From positions 2,790,001-2,854,000 of the forward strand of contig NZ_CP042171.1 in assembly GCF_005938645.2 (NCBI RefSeq): a stretch of DNA of 64,000 nt. Direction: 5' to 3'. Under the pieces are notes generated by a model that searched no databases, had not been told where the DNA came from, and saw only the letters and a list, made by a program, of their open reading frames with translations. Source of the stretch: Pedobacter sp. KBS0701 (lineage in GTDB: Bacteria; Bacteroidota; Bacteroidia; Sphingobacteriales; Sphingobacteriaceae). The translations under genes were made by a program, and so were the position numbers. This document shows, piece by piece, positions 43,487 to 52,014 of this stretch. The number at the start of each line of letters is the position of its first letter. Position 1 is the first letter of the stretch.

Positions 43487-43973
43487 CTTATTATATAATG
43501 TTTTATGGGCGTAAATGTAAAATTTTTAAAGCAGTTATGCCCATAAAATCGTTACCTAAAAAATTAAATTTTGTTAAAAAAAAGCCATAAACCGATTGAT
43601 TTATTGCAGTTTTTATAATTAAATCGTTTTATTGAAATTAGCCGAAACAAACCCATCAGGTTACATAAACCTAATAGGGTTAAATACGGCAAATCATCTC
43701 AAAATACCAACTCAATAAGATAATACGATCTGAAAACTTGCACTTATAACCTCCCCAGCTTTTTAAAATTTGAAGACTCTTTTGAAACGATAGATTTGCG
43801 TTAGGGATTGTAAGGGTTCAGTGCCGATCCTTCATCGGTACCGGAGCAAAGCGTAGCCCTGAAAAGCCCTCCCCCTTTCCCGTTTTTCACGGGATTGGGT
43901 AACGCCCAAATCAGTTTGCAGTTGGCGATTCTCAGTTTTCAATCTGCAGTTTTCAGTTTACAATTAACAAGAC
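43487..43973. other. Intergenic region upstream of serC with degenerate repeats
   Basis: No gene. Near 43650-43681 'AACCCATCAGGTTACATAA' and 'AACCTAATAGGGTT' form a stem with small internal loops. From about 43810 to 43905 is a GC-richer patch ('CGATCCTTCATCGGTACCGG', 'CCCGTTTTTCACGGG'). At 43908-43972 a CAGTTTGCAGTTGGC-type simple repeat precedes the TonB receptor stop. Confidence 0.6.
43908..43972. repeat. CAGTTTGCAGTT-type simple repeat
   Basis: Degenerate repeats of (T)CAGTTT(G)CAGTT, for example 'ATCAGTTTGCAGTTGGCG', 'TCAGTTTTCAATCTGCAG' and 'TTTTCAGTTTACAATTAAC'. Confidence 0.7.
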
Positions 43974-46394
43974 TTAGTTTTTCAATTTCACAATCAACTT
44001 TAAATTAAACTGCCTGCCGGTTAAATAATTTGGAATGGCATATTGCACATTATCCACATCTTTTAGCCATAAGTAAGAAACGGTATTATTGATATTCAGC
44101 ATATTAAAAACCTCAAAAAATAAAATAACCGAACTGAAATTTTTATCCAGAAATTTAGGTTTGTGCAAAGCTGCATCGTCAAGGAAATCTTTTGAGAAAC
44201 CGATATCTACACGTTTATACGACGGGATAAAAAACTTATCTAAATACCGTGGTGTTAGCGAAGGACCAATTGGCAAGCGCGAACCGTAAAGTGCATTAAG
44301 GTGAACTTTATACGTGGGGCTATTCAACAGCCTGTCTTGAAAAAATATAGAAAAATTTAAGCGCTGATCTGTTGGCCGTTTTAAATAACCGGGATAAATT
44401 GTCGCTCCACTTTGAACATAGCTATCACCAATAATATCTTCATTGGCATGCATTACCGACATTCTGAAATAAGAAACAAGATCTTTAACAAACTCTCCAC
44501 CAATACTGAAATCAGCACCGTAAGCGTAACCACGCGATACTTCATTTGCAAGGTATTTAATTCTCAGGTTATCAATTTTGTAAGGAATTAACCTGTCCGA
44601 ATATTTAAAGTATGCTTCAGAAGTAAACTTCAGCCTCGTTCCTAAAGCATCAAATGCATATTCGTAACCCAATGAGGTATTATAAGAACTTTGCGCTTTT
44701 TGTTTGATATTCAATTCACTGGAAAAATCGCGTATGGTACGGTACGATGGTGGTTGTTTATATACCCCTACAGAAAATCTCAGGATCTTATTGTTCGAAT
44801 TTGGCCTATAGGCTATCAATATCCTCGGGCTGATCAGTAACTGTTTACTTAAAGAGCTATAAGTTGACCTCACTCCCAGCTGTAATTCTGCCGAACTGGA
44901 AAGTGAATAACTATCCTGGATGTAAGCGCTATAATTGCTGATATCAAGATTGTTTTTTACATTGATTACGTTTTGCAAAACAATATTTTTGGAGTTATTT
45001 GGCAAGATAAACCCAGCAGAATCGGTATAATTATATTCATTTAACTGATCCTTATATAAGGATTTATCAAATTTTAAACCCCAGGAAAAAACATGGTTAT
45101 CAAAATTCTGATCGACCTTAATTTCTGAAGCAAAAATTTGGGTATTTAAACTATTTCTTCCGTAATTATAGTAGCTGCCAATACCCTTGTTTTTACTTAC
45201 CGGTCCAAAATTCTCTCCCGGAAAGCTATTGTCTACCTCGTCAAAAACATAGCTGCCGTTGATATCAAAACGTTCCCTTTCTATGGTGTTAAAATAGCTA
45301 TTGACAAACTTGATGACCAAATTTGGTTTTGGAGAGTATGTTGCGGTAACAGCGCTACCTAAGGTTTGGTAATCGTCAATCTCCTGTCCCGTGTAATCTA
45401 CATTTAACCTTAATGTAGTACTTAAAGAACCAAACTGTGTTTCTCTGTTTGTGGGTACCAGTTTAAACTGCCCAAGGTTAAAACTTCCCAAATAACTGAT
45501 ATTGAATTTCGGCGAAAAATCGTATTGATAAAGCAGCTGGGCATCGGCAAAATTAGGACTATAACTACCTTTCTCATCTTGTTTAATAAGCACGCTCGAA
45601 TTATTTTTATAGCGTAAACCAGCCAACAAAAAACTATTTTTAAAAACCTTTTTTGCAGTTAAGGAGGTATTTAAAAGACTGGTACTAAAAGTAGTCTGGT
45701 TGCTATCAGGCTTATCATATCTGATATCTAAAATAGAAGAAAGTTTATCACCATATTTCGCTTCAAAACCACCGGCGGAGAACTTTGCTTTACTGACCAG
45801 ATCTGAATTAATAAAGCTAAGCCCCTCCTGCTGTCCGTTACGGATTAATACTGGCCGGTTAATTTCTACATCGTTTATGTAAATCAGATTTTCATCAAAA
45901 TTGCCTCCCCGAACGCTATATTGGGCACTTAATTCGTTATTTGTAGATACACCGGGCAACGTTTTTAACATGGTTTCGAAATTCCCCGAAAGCAATGGCA
46001 TGGAGGATACATCTGTAATATTAATGGTAGTGGTGTTACTTAACTGATTCTGTTTATTGGTGATGTTGACCTGCTCTAACTCATTAATATTAGCGATTAA
46101 GTCCACTTGTTTAACAATCCGCGCACCCGAACGTTCATTAAATTTGATGGTTTGGGGTTGGTAACCTAAAAGAGAATATTTAATGCTAAATGTTTTCGAC
46201 TTGGAATAAATGGTATAAACACCAAATTCGTCTGTAACGGTTGATTGCGCCTGTCCCAAAACAATAACAGTAACCTGGGATAATGGTAATTTTTCATCGT
46301 TATAAACTATCCCCGAGACCCTAACTAATGGCTGAGCTACAGCAAAACTGCAACCAGCTATTAAAAGGAAAAGGATGAGCCTAAATTTGAGCAT
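43974..46394 (-). CDS. TonB-dependent receptor with carboxypeptidase-like N-domain (not SusC)
   Basis: About 806 residues from the ATG at 46394, which starts the signal peptide ('MLKFRLILFLLIAGCSFAVAQ'); an upstream frame start at 46436 is unlikely. In order: carboxypeptidase-regulatory-like domain ('VSGIVYNDEKLPLSQVTVIV'), plug ('MPLLSGNFETMLKTLPGVSTNNELSAQYSVRGGNFDENLIYINDVEI') and barrel. No SusD partner, so it is a stand-alone receptor. No metal or heme motif was seen, and the substrate is unknown. A CCACAGAT repeat lies between it and rpe. Confidence 0.92.
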   Translation of the reverse strand: MLKFRLILFLLIAGCSFAVAQPLVRVSGIVYNDEKLPLSQVTVIVLGQAQSTVTDEFGVYTIYSKSKTFSIKYSLLGYQPQTIKFNERSGARIVKQVDLIANINELEQVNITNKQNQLSNTTTINITDVSSMPLLSGNFETMLKTLPGVSTNNELSAQYSVRGGNFDENLIYINDVEINRPVLIRNGQQEGLSFINSDLVSKAKFSAGGFEAKYGDKLSSILDIRYDKPDSNQTTFSTSLLNTSLTAKKVFKNSFLLAGLRYKNNSSVLIKQDEKGSYSPNFADAQLLYQYDFSPKFNISYLGSFNLGQFKLVPTNRETQFGSLSTTLRLNVDYTGQEIDDYQTLGSAVTATYSPKPNLVIKFVNSYFNTIERERFDINGSYVFDEVDNSFPGENFGPVSKNKGIGSYYNYGRNSLNTQIFASEIKVDQNFDNHVFSWGLKFDKSLYKDQLNEYNYTDSAGFILPNNSKNIVLQNVINVKNNLDISNYSAYIQDSYSLSSSAELQLGVRSTYSSLSKQLLISPRILIAYRPNSNNKILRFSVGVYKQPPSYRTIRDFSSELNIKQKAQSSYNTSLGYEYAFDALGTRLKFTSEAYFKYSDRLIPYKIDNLRIKYLANEVSRGYAYGADFSIGGEFVKDLVSYFRMSVMHANEDIIGDSYVQSGATIYPGYLKRPTDQRLNFSIFFQDRLLNSPTYKVHLNALYGSRLPIGPSLTPRYLDKFFIPSYKRVDIGFSKDFLDDAALHKPKFLDKNFSSVILFFEVFNMLNINNTVSYLWLKDVDNVQYAIPNYLTGRQFNLKLIVKLKN

Positions 46395-46419
46395 TTTACG
46401 CGTAGAGATTTGGTTAAAA

Positions 46420-46533
46420 TAGCCACAGATGCACACAGATAAACATGGATGTCATTATTTTTCAAAAAACAGGTAACAGTAGAATCCTGAAACATTTCCG
46501 ATCTGTGTCCATCCTTTTTATCTGTGGTTAAAA
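46420..46533. repeat. CCACAGAT-family inverted repeat
   Basis: 'GTTAAAATAGCCACAGATGC', 'ACACAGATAAACATGGATG', 'CGATCTGTGTCCATCC' and 'TTTATCTGTGGTTAAAA'. Arms pair over most of their length. Confidence 0.8.
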
Positions 46534-46535
46534 AC

Positions 46536-47207
46536 TTAAATGCTGACTGCGTTCGTTGTCAAGCTTTTCATTTTGGCAATGGTTTCAGTCGGATTATCTG
46601 TTGCAAAAATTGCATTTCCGGCTACGAAAGCATTGGCACCTGCGGATACTAATGTAGCAATATTTTGTAAACCAACACCACCATCTACTTCGATAACCAA
46701 ATCTGCGTTAACACCTTGTATTAAAGTTTTTAGATCCTTTATTTTTTTATAAGTATTGTGAATAAAAGCCTGTCCGCCAAAGCCCGGGTTAACCGACATA
46801 ATCAATACCAGATCAAGGTCTTCAATCACATCCTGTAGTAAGCTTACCGGAGTATGCGGATTTAAAGCTACACCTGCCTTGCAACCAGAAGCTTTAATTA
46901 ATTGAATAGTTCTATGTAAATGTGTACAGGCTTCGTAATGCACTGTGATTCGGTCTGCTCCTGCTTTGGCAAAATCTTCGATATATTTATCTGGCTCAAT
47001 AATCATTAGATGTACATCCAACGGTTTAACTGCATGTTTTTTAACAGCAGCCATTACCGGGAAACCAAAAGAAATATTCGGAACGAAAACGCCATCCATC
47101 ACGTCAACATGGAACCAATCGGCCTCACTTTGGTTAATCATTTCAATATCGCGCTGTAAATTGCCAAAATCGGCAGAAAGTATGGATGGGGCTATAATGT
47201 ATTTCAT
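46536..47207 (-). CDS. rpe: Ribulose-phosphate 3-epimerase
   Basis: A 223-residue TIM barrel. Marks are 'IIAPSILSADFGNLQRDIEMI', 'WFHVDVMDGVFVPNISFGFPV', 'PLDVHLMIIEPDKYIEDFAKAGAD', 'LIMSVNPGFGGQAFI' and 'VIEVDGGVGLQNIATLVSAGANAFVAG'. It interconverts ribulose- and xylulose-5-phosphate. Monocistronic. Confidence 0.97.
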   Translation of the reverse strand: MKYIIAPSILSADFGNLQRDIEMINQSEADWFHVDVMDGVFVPNISFGFPVMAAVKKHAVKPLDVHLMIIEPDKYIEDFAKAGADRITVHYEACTHLHRTIQLIKASGCKAGVALNPHTPVSLLQDVIEDLDLVLIMSVNPGFGGQAFIHNTYKKIKDLKTLIQGVNADLVIEVDGGVGLQNIATLVSAGANAFVAGNAIFATDNPTETIAKMKSLTTNAVSI

Positions 47208-47218
47208 ATTTATTATGT

Positions 47219-47292
47219 TTCGTCATTGTAAGGCAAGAAGCAATCTGATATAACTGCGACGCCAAAAGAGATTGCTTCTTGCCTTGCAACGA
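47219..47292. repeat. AAGGCAAGAAGCAATCT inverted repeat
   Basis: Perfect 17-bp arms AAGGCAAGAAGCAATCT (47230-47246) and AGATTGCTTCTTGCCTT (47269-47285), flanked by CGTCATTGT and GCAACGAGG. It lies just upstream of rpe. Confidence 0.85.
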
Positions 47293-47466
47293 GGATTTAT
47301 ATTTTGGATTTTTACTAAGTATGCAAGTTACAAAATCATTTTAAACAAATTAGGTTGCAACAAAAACGATTTCAATCAGACTGAATAATACGATCAGTTC
47401 TGCTTTCCAGGAATAGCTTCGTTGAAAAAAATGGTTATTTTAGGGATAAATAAAAACAATATTCTT

Positions 47467-47832
47467 ATGAAAACAAAACAATTAATTTTTGCTGGTCTCG
47501 CAATTCTTATCATGAGTGTAGCTTTTGGTTTTACAACGAATAAACCTAAAACAATTCTCAAAGTTAGTATTATTAAAAAAGCAGTACGTCCGCCCGGACC
47601 AGGTATTCTTATCACTGCAATGGCTGGGAGTGATTATGGTGATTACCATTGTGCAGAGGTTGTGGCTGTTTTTGTAGCTAATTCAACGGATAAAATTATA
47701 ACTGGTACACCAATTTTTACGAATTCGCATTTAACAACTCCATGGCCTAATGGAATAATAACAAATATTACAACAGGCAATTCTTATTTTGTCATCAATG
47801 GAATTGTTATGGGGGCAGCGACTCCTTGTTAA
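47467..47832 (+). CDS. Unrecognised small exported protein
   Basis: From the ATG at 47467 the product has 121 residues with a clear signal peptide ('KQLIFAGLAILIMSVAFGF'). An earlier frame start at 47422 would bury it. The mature part includes 'VRPPGPGILITAMAGSDYGDYHCAEVVAVFVANSTD' and a C-terminal Cys. Two cysteines suggest a possible disulfide. No family recognised. It stands alone and ends at a strong terminator. Confidence 0.7.
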   Translation: MKTKQLIFAGLAILIMSVAFGFTTNKPKTILKVSIIKKAVRPPGPGILITAMAGSDYGDYHCAEVVAVFVANSTDKIITGTPIFTNSHLTTPWPNGIITNITTGNSYFVINGIVMGAATPC

Positions 47833-47853
47833 AAAATACATTACCCAACAAAA

Positions 47854-47891
47854 AGCCCTTTCAGTTTTTTGCACTGAAAGGGCCTTATTAT
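47854..47891 (+). terminator. Intrinsic terminator after the small exported protein gene
   Basis: GCCCTTTCAG, loop TTTTTTGCA, CTGAAAGGGC, then CTTATTATTT. Stem of ten perfect pairs. Confidence 0.85.
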
Positions 47892-47896
47892 TTGTG

Positions 47897-47957
47897 CGTC
47901 ACTCTGAATTTATTTCAGAGTCTATCAAGCAGATGCTGAATCAAGTTCAGCATGACG
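47897..47957. repeat. CGTCACTCTGAA/CAGCATGACG inverted repeat
   Basis: 'CGTCACTCTGAATTTATTTC', 'AGAGTCTATCAAGCAG' and 'TGAATCAAGTTCAGCATGAC' with internal pairing. A shorter relative is at about 59147-59172. Confidence 0.7.
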
Positions 47958-47966
47958 TATCGATTA

Positions 47967-50102
47967 TTACGCTTGTGGTGCTGCCGGTTTTTCAGGTCTT
48001 GGTAACAAAACTTTACGAGAAAGTTTCATTTTACCTTGTTTATCTATGTCTAACAATTTAACCTCGATTTTATCACCCTCTTTTAATACACCATCCATGG
48101 TTTCTAAACGTTCCCATGAGATTTCAGAGATGTGTAATAAACCATCTTTACCTGGCATAACTTCAACAAATGCACCGAAAGGCATAATTGATTTTACTTT
48201 ACCCTGGTAAACTTCGCCAATTTCTGGTTTAGCCACGATGTTACGGATACGGGTAACCGCTGCATCAATTGATGCTTTATTATCAGCAAATACTTCTACA
48301 ATACCTTTACCATCAACTTCTTCTATAGAGATTGAAGCGCCGGTTTCGCGTTGCATTTCCTGGATAATTTTACCTCCAGGGCCGATAATTGCACCGATAA
48401 ATTCTTTATCGATAGTTAAAGATACGATACGTGGAGCGTGTGGCTTGTAATCTTCGTTAGGTGAGCTGATGGTTTTCTTCATCTCGTTTAAGATGTGTAA
48501 ACGACCTTCTTTAGCCTGTAACAAAGCTTTAGTTAAAACTTCGTAAGATAAACCATTGATTTTCAAGTCCATCTGACAAGCAACGATACCATGTTCTGTA
48601 CCGGTTACTTTAAAGTCCATATCACCTAAATGATCTTCATCACCTAAAATATCAGAAAGGATTGCATATTTACCAGTTTTCTCATCGGTAATTAAACCCA
48701 TAGCGATACCAGAAACCGGAGATTTGATTTTAATACCAGCATCCATTAATGCTAATGTACCAGCACAAACAGTTGCCATTGATGAAGAACCGTTAGATTC
48801 TAAAATATCAGAAACGATACGGATGGTATAAGGATTTGCTTCACCTTGAGGCAATACTTTTTTCAATGAACGTTGTGCTAAAGCACCGTGACCAATTTCA
48901 CGACGGCCTGCGCCTCTGTTTGGTCTAACTTCACCAGTTGAGAAACCAGGGAAATTATAGTGCAATAAGAATTTGTTATAACCATTAAAGAAAGCACCAT
49001 CAATCATTTGCTCATCATCTTTGCTACCTAAAGTAACCGAAGTTAATGATTGGGTTTCGCCACGTGTAAATACAGCCGAACCGTGTGCAGCAGGTAAATA
49101 ACCAACTTCACTCCAGATAGGACGGATTTCTGTAGTCTTACGACCATCTAAACGGATACCTTCATCCAGCAATAAATTTCTAATGGCATCGTACTGAACA
49201 TCATGGTAATAATGTTTAGCCATTGCTTTGGTTAAATCTGCAGTATCTTCTGGCATTGCTTCGAAGAACTCGTTAATGATTGCAGTGAAACCTTCTTTGC
49301 GAACATCTTTATTGCCACCGGCTTTCGCTACAGCGTAAACTTTATCGTAGGTATCAGCATAAACTTTAGCTTTTAAATCAGCATCATGGTCTTCGTGATT
49401 ATATTCACGTTTAACCGTTTTGCCTGTAGCTTCTGTTAATTCAACCTGAACAGCACATTGAACTTTAATTGCATCGTGTGCAAATTTTAAAGCCTCAACC
49501 ATTTCGTCTTCCTGAATTTCATCACACTCACCTTCCACCATGCCGATATCGTTAGCTGAACCAGCAACCATAAACTCTAAAGTTGCACGTTCTAATTCGC
49601 TGGCTTTCGGATTGATAATTAATTTACCATCAATTTTAGCCACACGTACTTCAGAAATCGGACCGTTGAAAGGAATATCAGAAACTGACAATGCAGCAGA
49701 TGCTGCCAGACCTGCCAAACAATCCGGCATAATATCTTTATCAGCAGAGATTAGAGAAATCATCACCTGTGTATCAGAGTGATAATCACTTGGAAACATT
49801 GGGCGTAAAGCTCTGTCTACTAAACGTGAAATTAATACTTCGTAATCAGATAATCTTGCCTCACGACGTAAAAAACCTCCCGGTATACGGCCAGTAGCCG
49901 CATATTTCTCCTGATAATCAACCGATAAAGGTAAAAAATCAGTACCTGGTTTGGCACCAACAGTAGATACAACAGTTGCTAACAACATCGTATCGCCCAT
50001 TTTTACCACAACCGAACCATCAGCTTGTTTAGCCAGTTTACCAGTTTCAATTTCTACAATTCTGCCATCGCCCAAATCGAACGATTTTTTTATTACATTC
50101 AT
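47967..50102 (-). CDS. pnp: Polyribonucleotide nucleotidyltransferase (PNPase)
   Basis: A 711-residue PNPase. Two RNase PH domains (about 10-140 and 305-530; '[28 protein letters not shown]', '[24 protein letters not shown]'), a KH domain ('[27 protein letters not shown]', about 560-590), and an S1 domain ('[35 protein letters not shown]', about 625-690). It degrades RNA 3' to 5' with phosphate. It lies downstream of rpsO on the same strand, a widely conserved order. The terminator between them suggests separate or regulated transcription. Confidence 0.98.
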   Translation of the reverse strand: MNVIKKSFDLGDGRIVEIETGKLAKQADGSVVVKMGDTMLLATVVSTVGAKPGTDFLPLSVDYQEKYAATGRIPGGFLRREARLSDYEVLISRLVDRALRPMFPSDYHSDTQVMISLISADKDIMPDCLAGLAASAALSVSDIPFNGPISEVRVAKIDGKLIINPKASELERATLEFMVAGSANDIGMVEGECDEIQEDEMVEALKFAHDAIKVQCAVQVELTEATGKTVKREYNHEDHDADLKAKVYADTYDKVYAVAKAGGNKDVRKEGFTAIINEFFEAMPEDTADLTKAMAKHYYHDVQYDAIRNLLLDEGIRLDGRKTTEIRPIWSEVGYLPAAHGSAVFTRGETQSLTSVTLGSKDDEQMIDGAFFNGYNKFLLHYNFPGFSTGEVRPNRGAGRREIGHGALAQRSLKKVLPQGEANPYTIRIVSDILESNGSSSMATVCAGTLALMDAGIKIKSPVSGIAMGLITDEKTGKYAILSDILGDEDHLGDMDFKVTGTEHGIVACQMDLKINGLSYEVLTKALLQAKEGRLHILNEMKKTISSPNEDYKPHAPRIVSLTIDKEFIGAIIGPGGKIIQEMQRETGASISIEEVDGKGIVEVFADNKASIDAAVTRIRNIVAKPEIGEVYQGKVKSIMPFGAFVEVMPGKDGLLHISEISWERLETMDGVLKEGDKIEVKLLDIDKQGKMKLSRKVLLPRPEKPAAPQA

Positions 50103-50232
50103 TTAATTAGAATTATGGTATGTTTTCCTCTTTCTACACACCGTTGTTTATATAGTTTTTGTTTTTGCAAACGAAGATAGGATTAAAAATGCCTATCTAT
50201 AATAAAACCCGTTAAAAAAAATTAACAGGGAA

Positions 50233-50264
50233 TTAAAAAGCCATTCCCTAAAGAATGGCTTTTA
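50233..50264 (-). terminator. Intrinsic terminator after rpsO
   Basis: On the minus strand AAAAGCCATTC, loop TTTAGG, GAATGGCTTTTT. The stem is also flanked by T on the other strand. Lies between rpsO and pnp. Confidence 0.8.
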
Positions 50265-50278
50265 ATGATAAAATTCGC

Positions 50279-50563
50279 TTATTTTTGTTTGATGATATCA
50301 CGAAGCTCTAAAGCTTTAATGATAGCACGATAGCGCTCAATATCTTTTTTGTATAGGTAAGCCAAAATACCGCGGCGTTTACCTACCAATTTTTGAAGTG
50401 ACAACTGAGTAGAGAAATCTTTACGATTTTTCTTTAAGTGTTCTGTTAAGTGCGCAATACGGTATGTAAATAACGCTACCTGACCTTCTGCAGAACCTGT
50501 GTTGGTTTCTACTTCGCCGTGTTGTTTAAAGATTTCGGCTTTCTTTTCTGGACTTAAATACAT
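50279..50563 (-). CDS. rpsO: 30S ribosomal protein S15
   Basis: 94 residues from the ATG at 50563 ('YLSPEKKAEIFKQHG'). A longer upstream frame is open but unrelated to S15. It has the usual 'NTGSAEGQVALFTYRIAHLTEHLKKNRKDFSTQLSLQKLVGKRRGILAYLYKKDIERYRAIIKALELR'. It binds 16S rRNA in the platform. A good promoter lies about 45 bp upstream. Confidence 0.98.
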   Translation of the reverse strand: MYLSPEKKAEIFKQHGEVETNTGSAEGQVALFTYRIAHLTEHLKKNRKDFSTQLSLQKLVGKRRGILAYLYKKDIERYRAIIKALELRDIIKQK

Positions 50564-50607
50564 TTCTTGAATAATATTAAAGCAATAAAAATTAATTAAT
50601 TGTGGCG

Positions 50608-50638
50608 CAAAGATAAGGTTATATTCGATTAAAAACAA
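50608..50638 (-). promoter_or_regulatory. rpsO promoter
   Basis: On the minus strand TTG (50638-50636), 20-bp spacer, then TATCTTTG (50615-50608), an exact -7 box. Start of transcription would be near 50600, giving a leader of about 40 nt. Confidence 0.65.
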
Positions 50639-50679
50639 GAGGTGTTTTTTATTAACATGAATCAGATGTCCGTAGAAAA

Positions 50680-50780
50680 GTCGTCATCTCGACTGAAGCG
50701 TAGCGAAATCGAGATATCTATCTTGACAGATTTAGCTTCGTTGTTCTCAACTACATTGCACTCCGCTCGAATAACGACTT
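50680..50780. repeat. GTCATTTCGA/GAGATGAC-family inverted repeat
   Basis: 'GTCGTCATCTCGACTGAAGC', 'GCGAAATCGAGATATCTATC', 'CTACATTGCACTCCGC' and 'CTCGAATAACGACTT'. Confidence 0.75.
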
Positions 50781-51172
50781 GAGACTTAATTATCGCTAAT
50801 ATTTTAATGCTTTTGACTAAAAAACTAATCTCACTATATAATGATCGCATCAGGAAAGATTAAAAATTAAATTATCAGATATTAAAGATTAAACTGTACT
50901 TCTTTATCAAAAGATATGAAATGGCTGGCTTACAGATTACAAGCCCCTTGCCTTGCGGAGATTTTAATGGCTTGCCGCCGTTCATGGTAACCGAAATTTG
51001 ATTAAGTTGCAGAATGCCAAAAAAGCGCTGCCCGGGGGTACGACTCAAATAATAGCATCACGCTCCTCAACAATTGTTTCGCGTGGATATTGAAATCATA
51101 TAATTTGAGTTTTCCCATTTCATATCAAAAATACAAAAAAGCAAGCAATACTTTACAATCAAGCTTTATTTA

Positions 51173-51180
51173 TACTTTTG
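51173..51180 (+). promoter_or_regulatory. -7 box of the thioesterase gene
   Basis: TACTTTTG matches TAnnTTTG and lies 16 bp before the TTG start codon at 51197, giving a leader of about ten nucleotides. Confidence 0.5.
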
Positions 51181-51196
51181 CTGAAAACATCAACCC

Positions 51197-51616
51197 TTGG
51201 AAAAGAATCAATACAGCATTTTCGAAAGCGAATTACGCGTCCGTCCGGATGATATAGATATGTTTAATCATGTACATAACAGCAAATACTTAGATTATGT
51301 ACTGGCAGCCCGTTACGAGCAAATGGAAAAATTCTACGGTATGCCATGGGAGCATTTTACCAAACAAGGTTTAGGCTGGGTAGTGAGCCATGTAGATATC
51401 AATTTTAAACGCCCATTATTGATGAATGACTTAATGCTGATCAGAACCGGAATCCTGAATATGAATGATAAAGGCTGCTCCGTTCAGTTCGAAATTATTA
51501 ATCAGAAAACGGGTAAAGTGGCTTCAGATGGCATTTTTGATTACGTACTGATTGATTTAAATACTGGTAGAGGAACAAAAGTTAACGAAGAAATGATTAA
51601 GGCTTATAGTATATAG
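51197..51616 (+). CDS. Acyl-CoA thioesterase, 4HBT hotdog family
   Basis: A 139-residue hotdog-fold protein. 'RVRPDDIDMFNHVHNSKYLDYVLAARYEQM' carries the catalytic Asp/His region of 4-hydroxybenzoyl-CoA-type thioesterases. 'GLGWVVSHVDINFKRPLLMNDLMLIRTGI' follows the central helix. The start is a TTG: an in-frame stop lies at 51182 and the first ATG (residue 22) is inside the domain. The acyl substrate is unknown. Confidence 0.88.
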   Translation: MEKNQYSIFESELRVRPDDIDMFNHVHNSKYLDYVLAARYEQMEKFYGMPWEHFTKQGLGWVVSHVDINFKRPLLMNDLMLIRTGILNMNDKGCSVQFEIINQKTGKVASDGIFDYVLIDLNTGRGTKVNEEMIKAYSI

Positions 51617-51842
51617 AACATGATACTCCGATTTAGGGACTACAAAGATTGGGGAATTAGCGTTTCAGGGTATGAAACTCAATTAGTTGATTGTGAGCCA
51701 AAGACCATGGATTAGTGGCAAAATATTTATAACATAAAGTAGAGCCATTGATTGATACAGGAAAAAGAATTATAAGTACATGCCTCCTTGGCTAAAATAA
51801 ATTACAAAAAATAAATCAATCCCTTAAAAGCAGTCATCAAAA

Positions 51843-51872
51843 TTTGACGGCTCAAAATTTTATTTATATTTG
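51843..51872 (+). promoter_or_regulatory. Promoter of the leader ORF-MATE unit
   Basis: TTTG (51843-51846), 18-bp spacer, TATATTTG (51865-51872). Both boxes match the Bacteroidota consensus exactly. Transcription would start near 51879, 16 nt before the leader ATG, giving a 5' leader of about 136 nt before the MATE start. Confidence 0.7.
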
Positions 51873-51894
51873 CACCATCAAAAAGACCAGAACC

Positions 51895-51927
51895 ATGATA
51901 GTATCTGCAATCCGTTTGAGGTTTTAA
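51895..51927 (+). CDS. Ten-codon leader peptide upstream of the MATE pump
   Basis: ATG at 51895 and TAA at 51925-51927 encode MIVSAIRLRF. The Arg-Leu-Arg near the end is the +X+ macrolide-arrest motif, and the RLRF stretch also occurs in the ErmDL leader as I recall it (MTHSMRLRFPTLNQ). The ORF is the first one after a good promoter and lies 87 nt before the MATE start. The UTR after it can fold small hairpins, one using a GAGG that competes with a GAGG at the ORF's own end for a CCTC. Drug-dependent ribosome stalling here could raise MATE expression. This is inference from motif and position. Confidence 0.5.
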   Translation: MIVSAIRLRF

Positions 51928-52014
51928 GTAACTGAGGATTCCCTCCATTTCAATTTTAGATATGTACGTTTAACTGCATATCATTGTTTATACATCACAA
52001 TTTATTTTTATTAT

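Larger units (their letters stand above)
50564..51196. other. Intergenic region between rpsO and thioesterase
   Basis: Holds the rpsO promoter and a GTCATTTCGA-family repeat (50680-50780). From about 50910 to 51090 there is a GC-richer stretch ('AAGCCCCTTGCCTTGCGGAG', 'GCGCTGCCCGGGGGTACG') with no open frame beyond about 25 codons; it may be gene debris or an RNA. The thioesterase promoter is at its end. Confidence 0.55.
51617..52014. other. Intergenic region with MATE promoter and leader ORF
   Basis: The first ~220 bp show no supported gene (a 31-codon open frame at 51620 is noted but not called). The last ~170 bp hold the MATE promoter, the leader ORF at 51895 and two small hairpins (GAGG/CCTC at about 51933-51944 and GATATG/CATATC at 51959-51982). 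Confidence 0.6.

Noticed and set aside
43810-43905. Possible tRNA or structured RNA near 'CCGATCCTTCATCGGTACCGG'
   Set aside because: Short pairings exist, but no cloverleaf, anticodon arm or T-loop can be laid out.
50662-50850. Minus-strand open frame of 62 codons
   Set aside because: It is made of a dispersed repeat copy; the translated product reflects the repeat arms.
51620-51715. 31-codon open frame starting MILRFRDY between the thioesterase and the MATE promoter
   Set aside because: It has an R-x-R near the start, but lies upstream of the MATE promoter and is not followed closely by a gene; no support as leader or gene.
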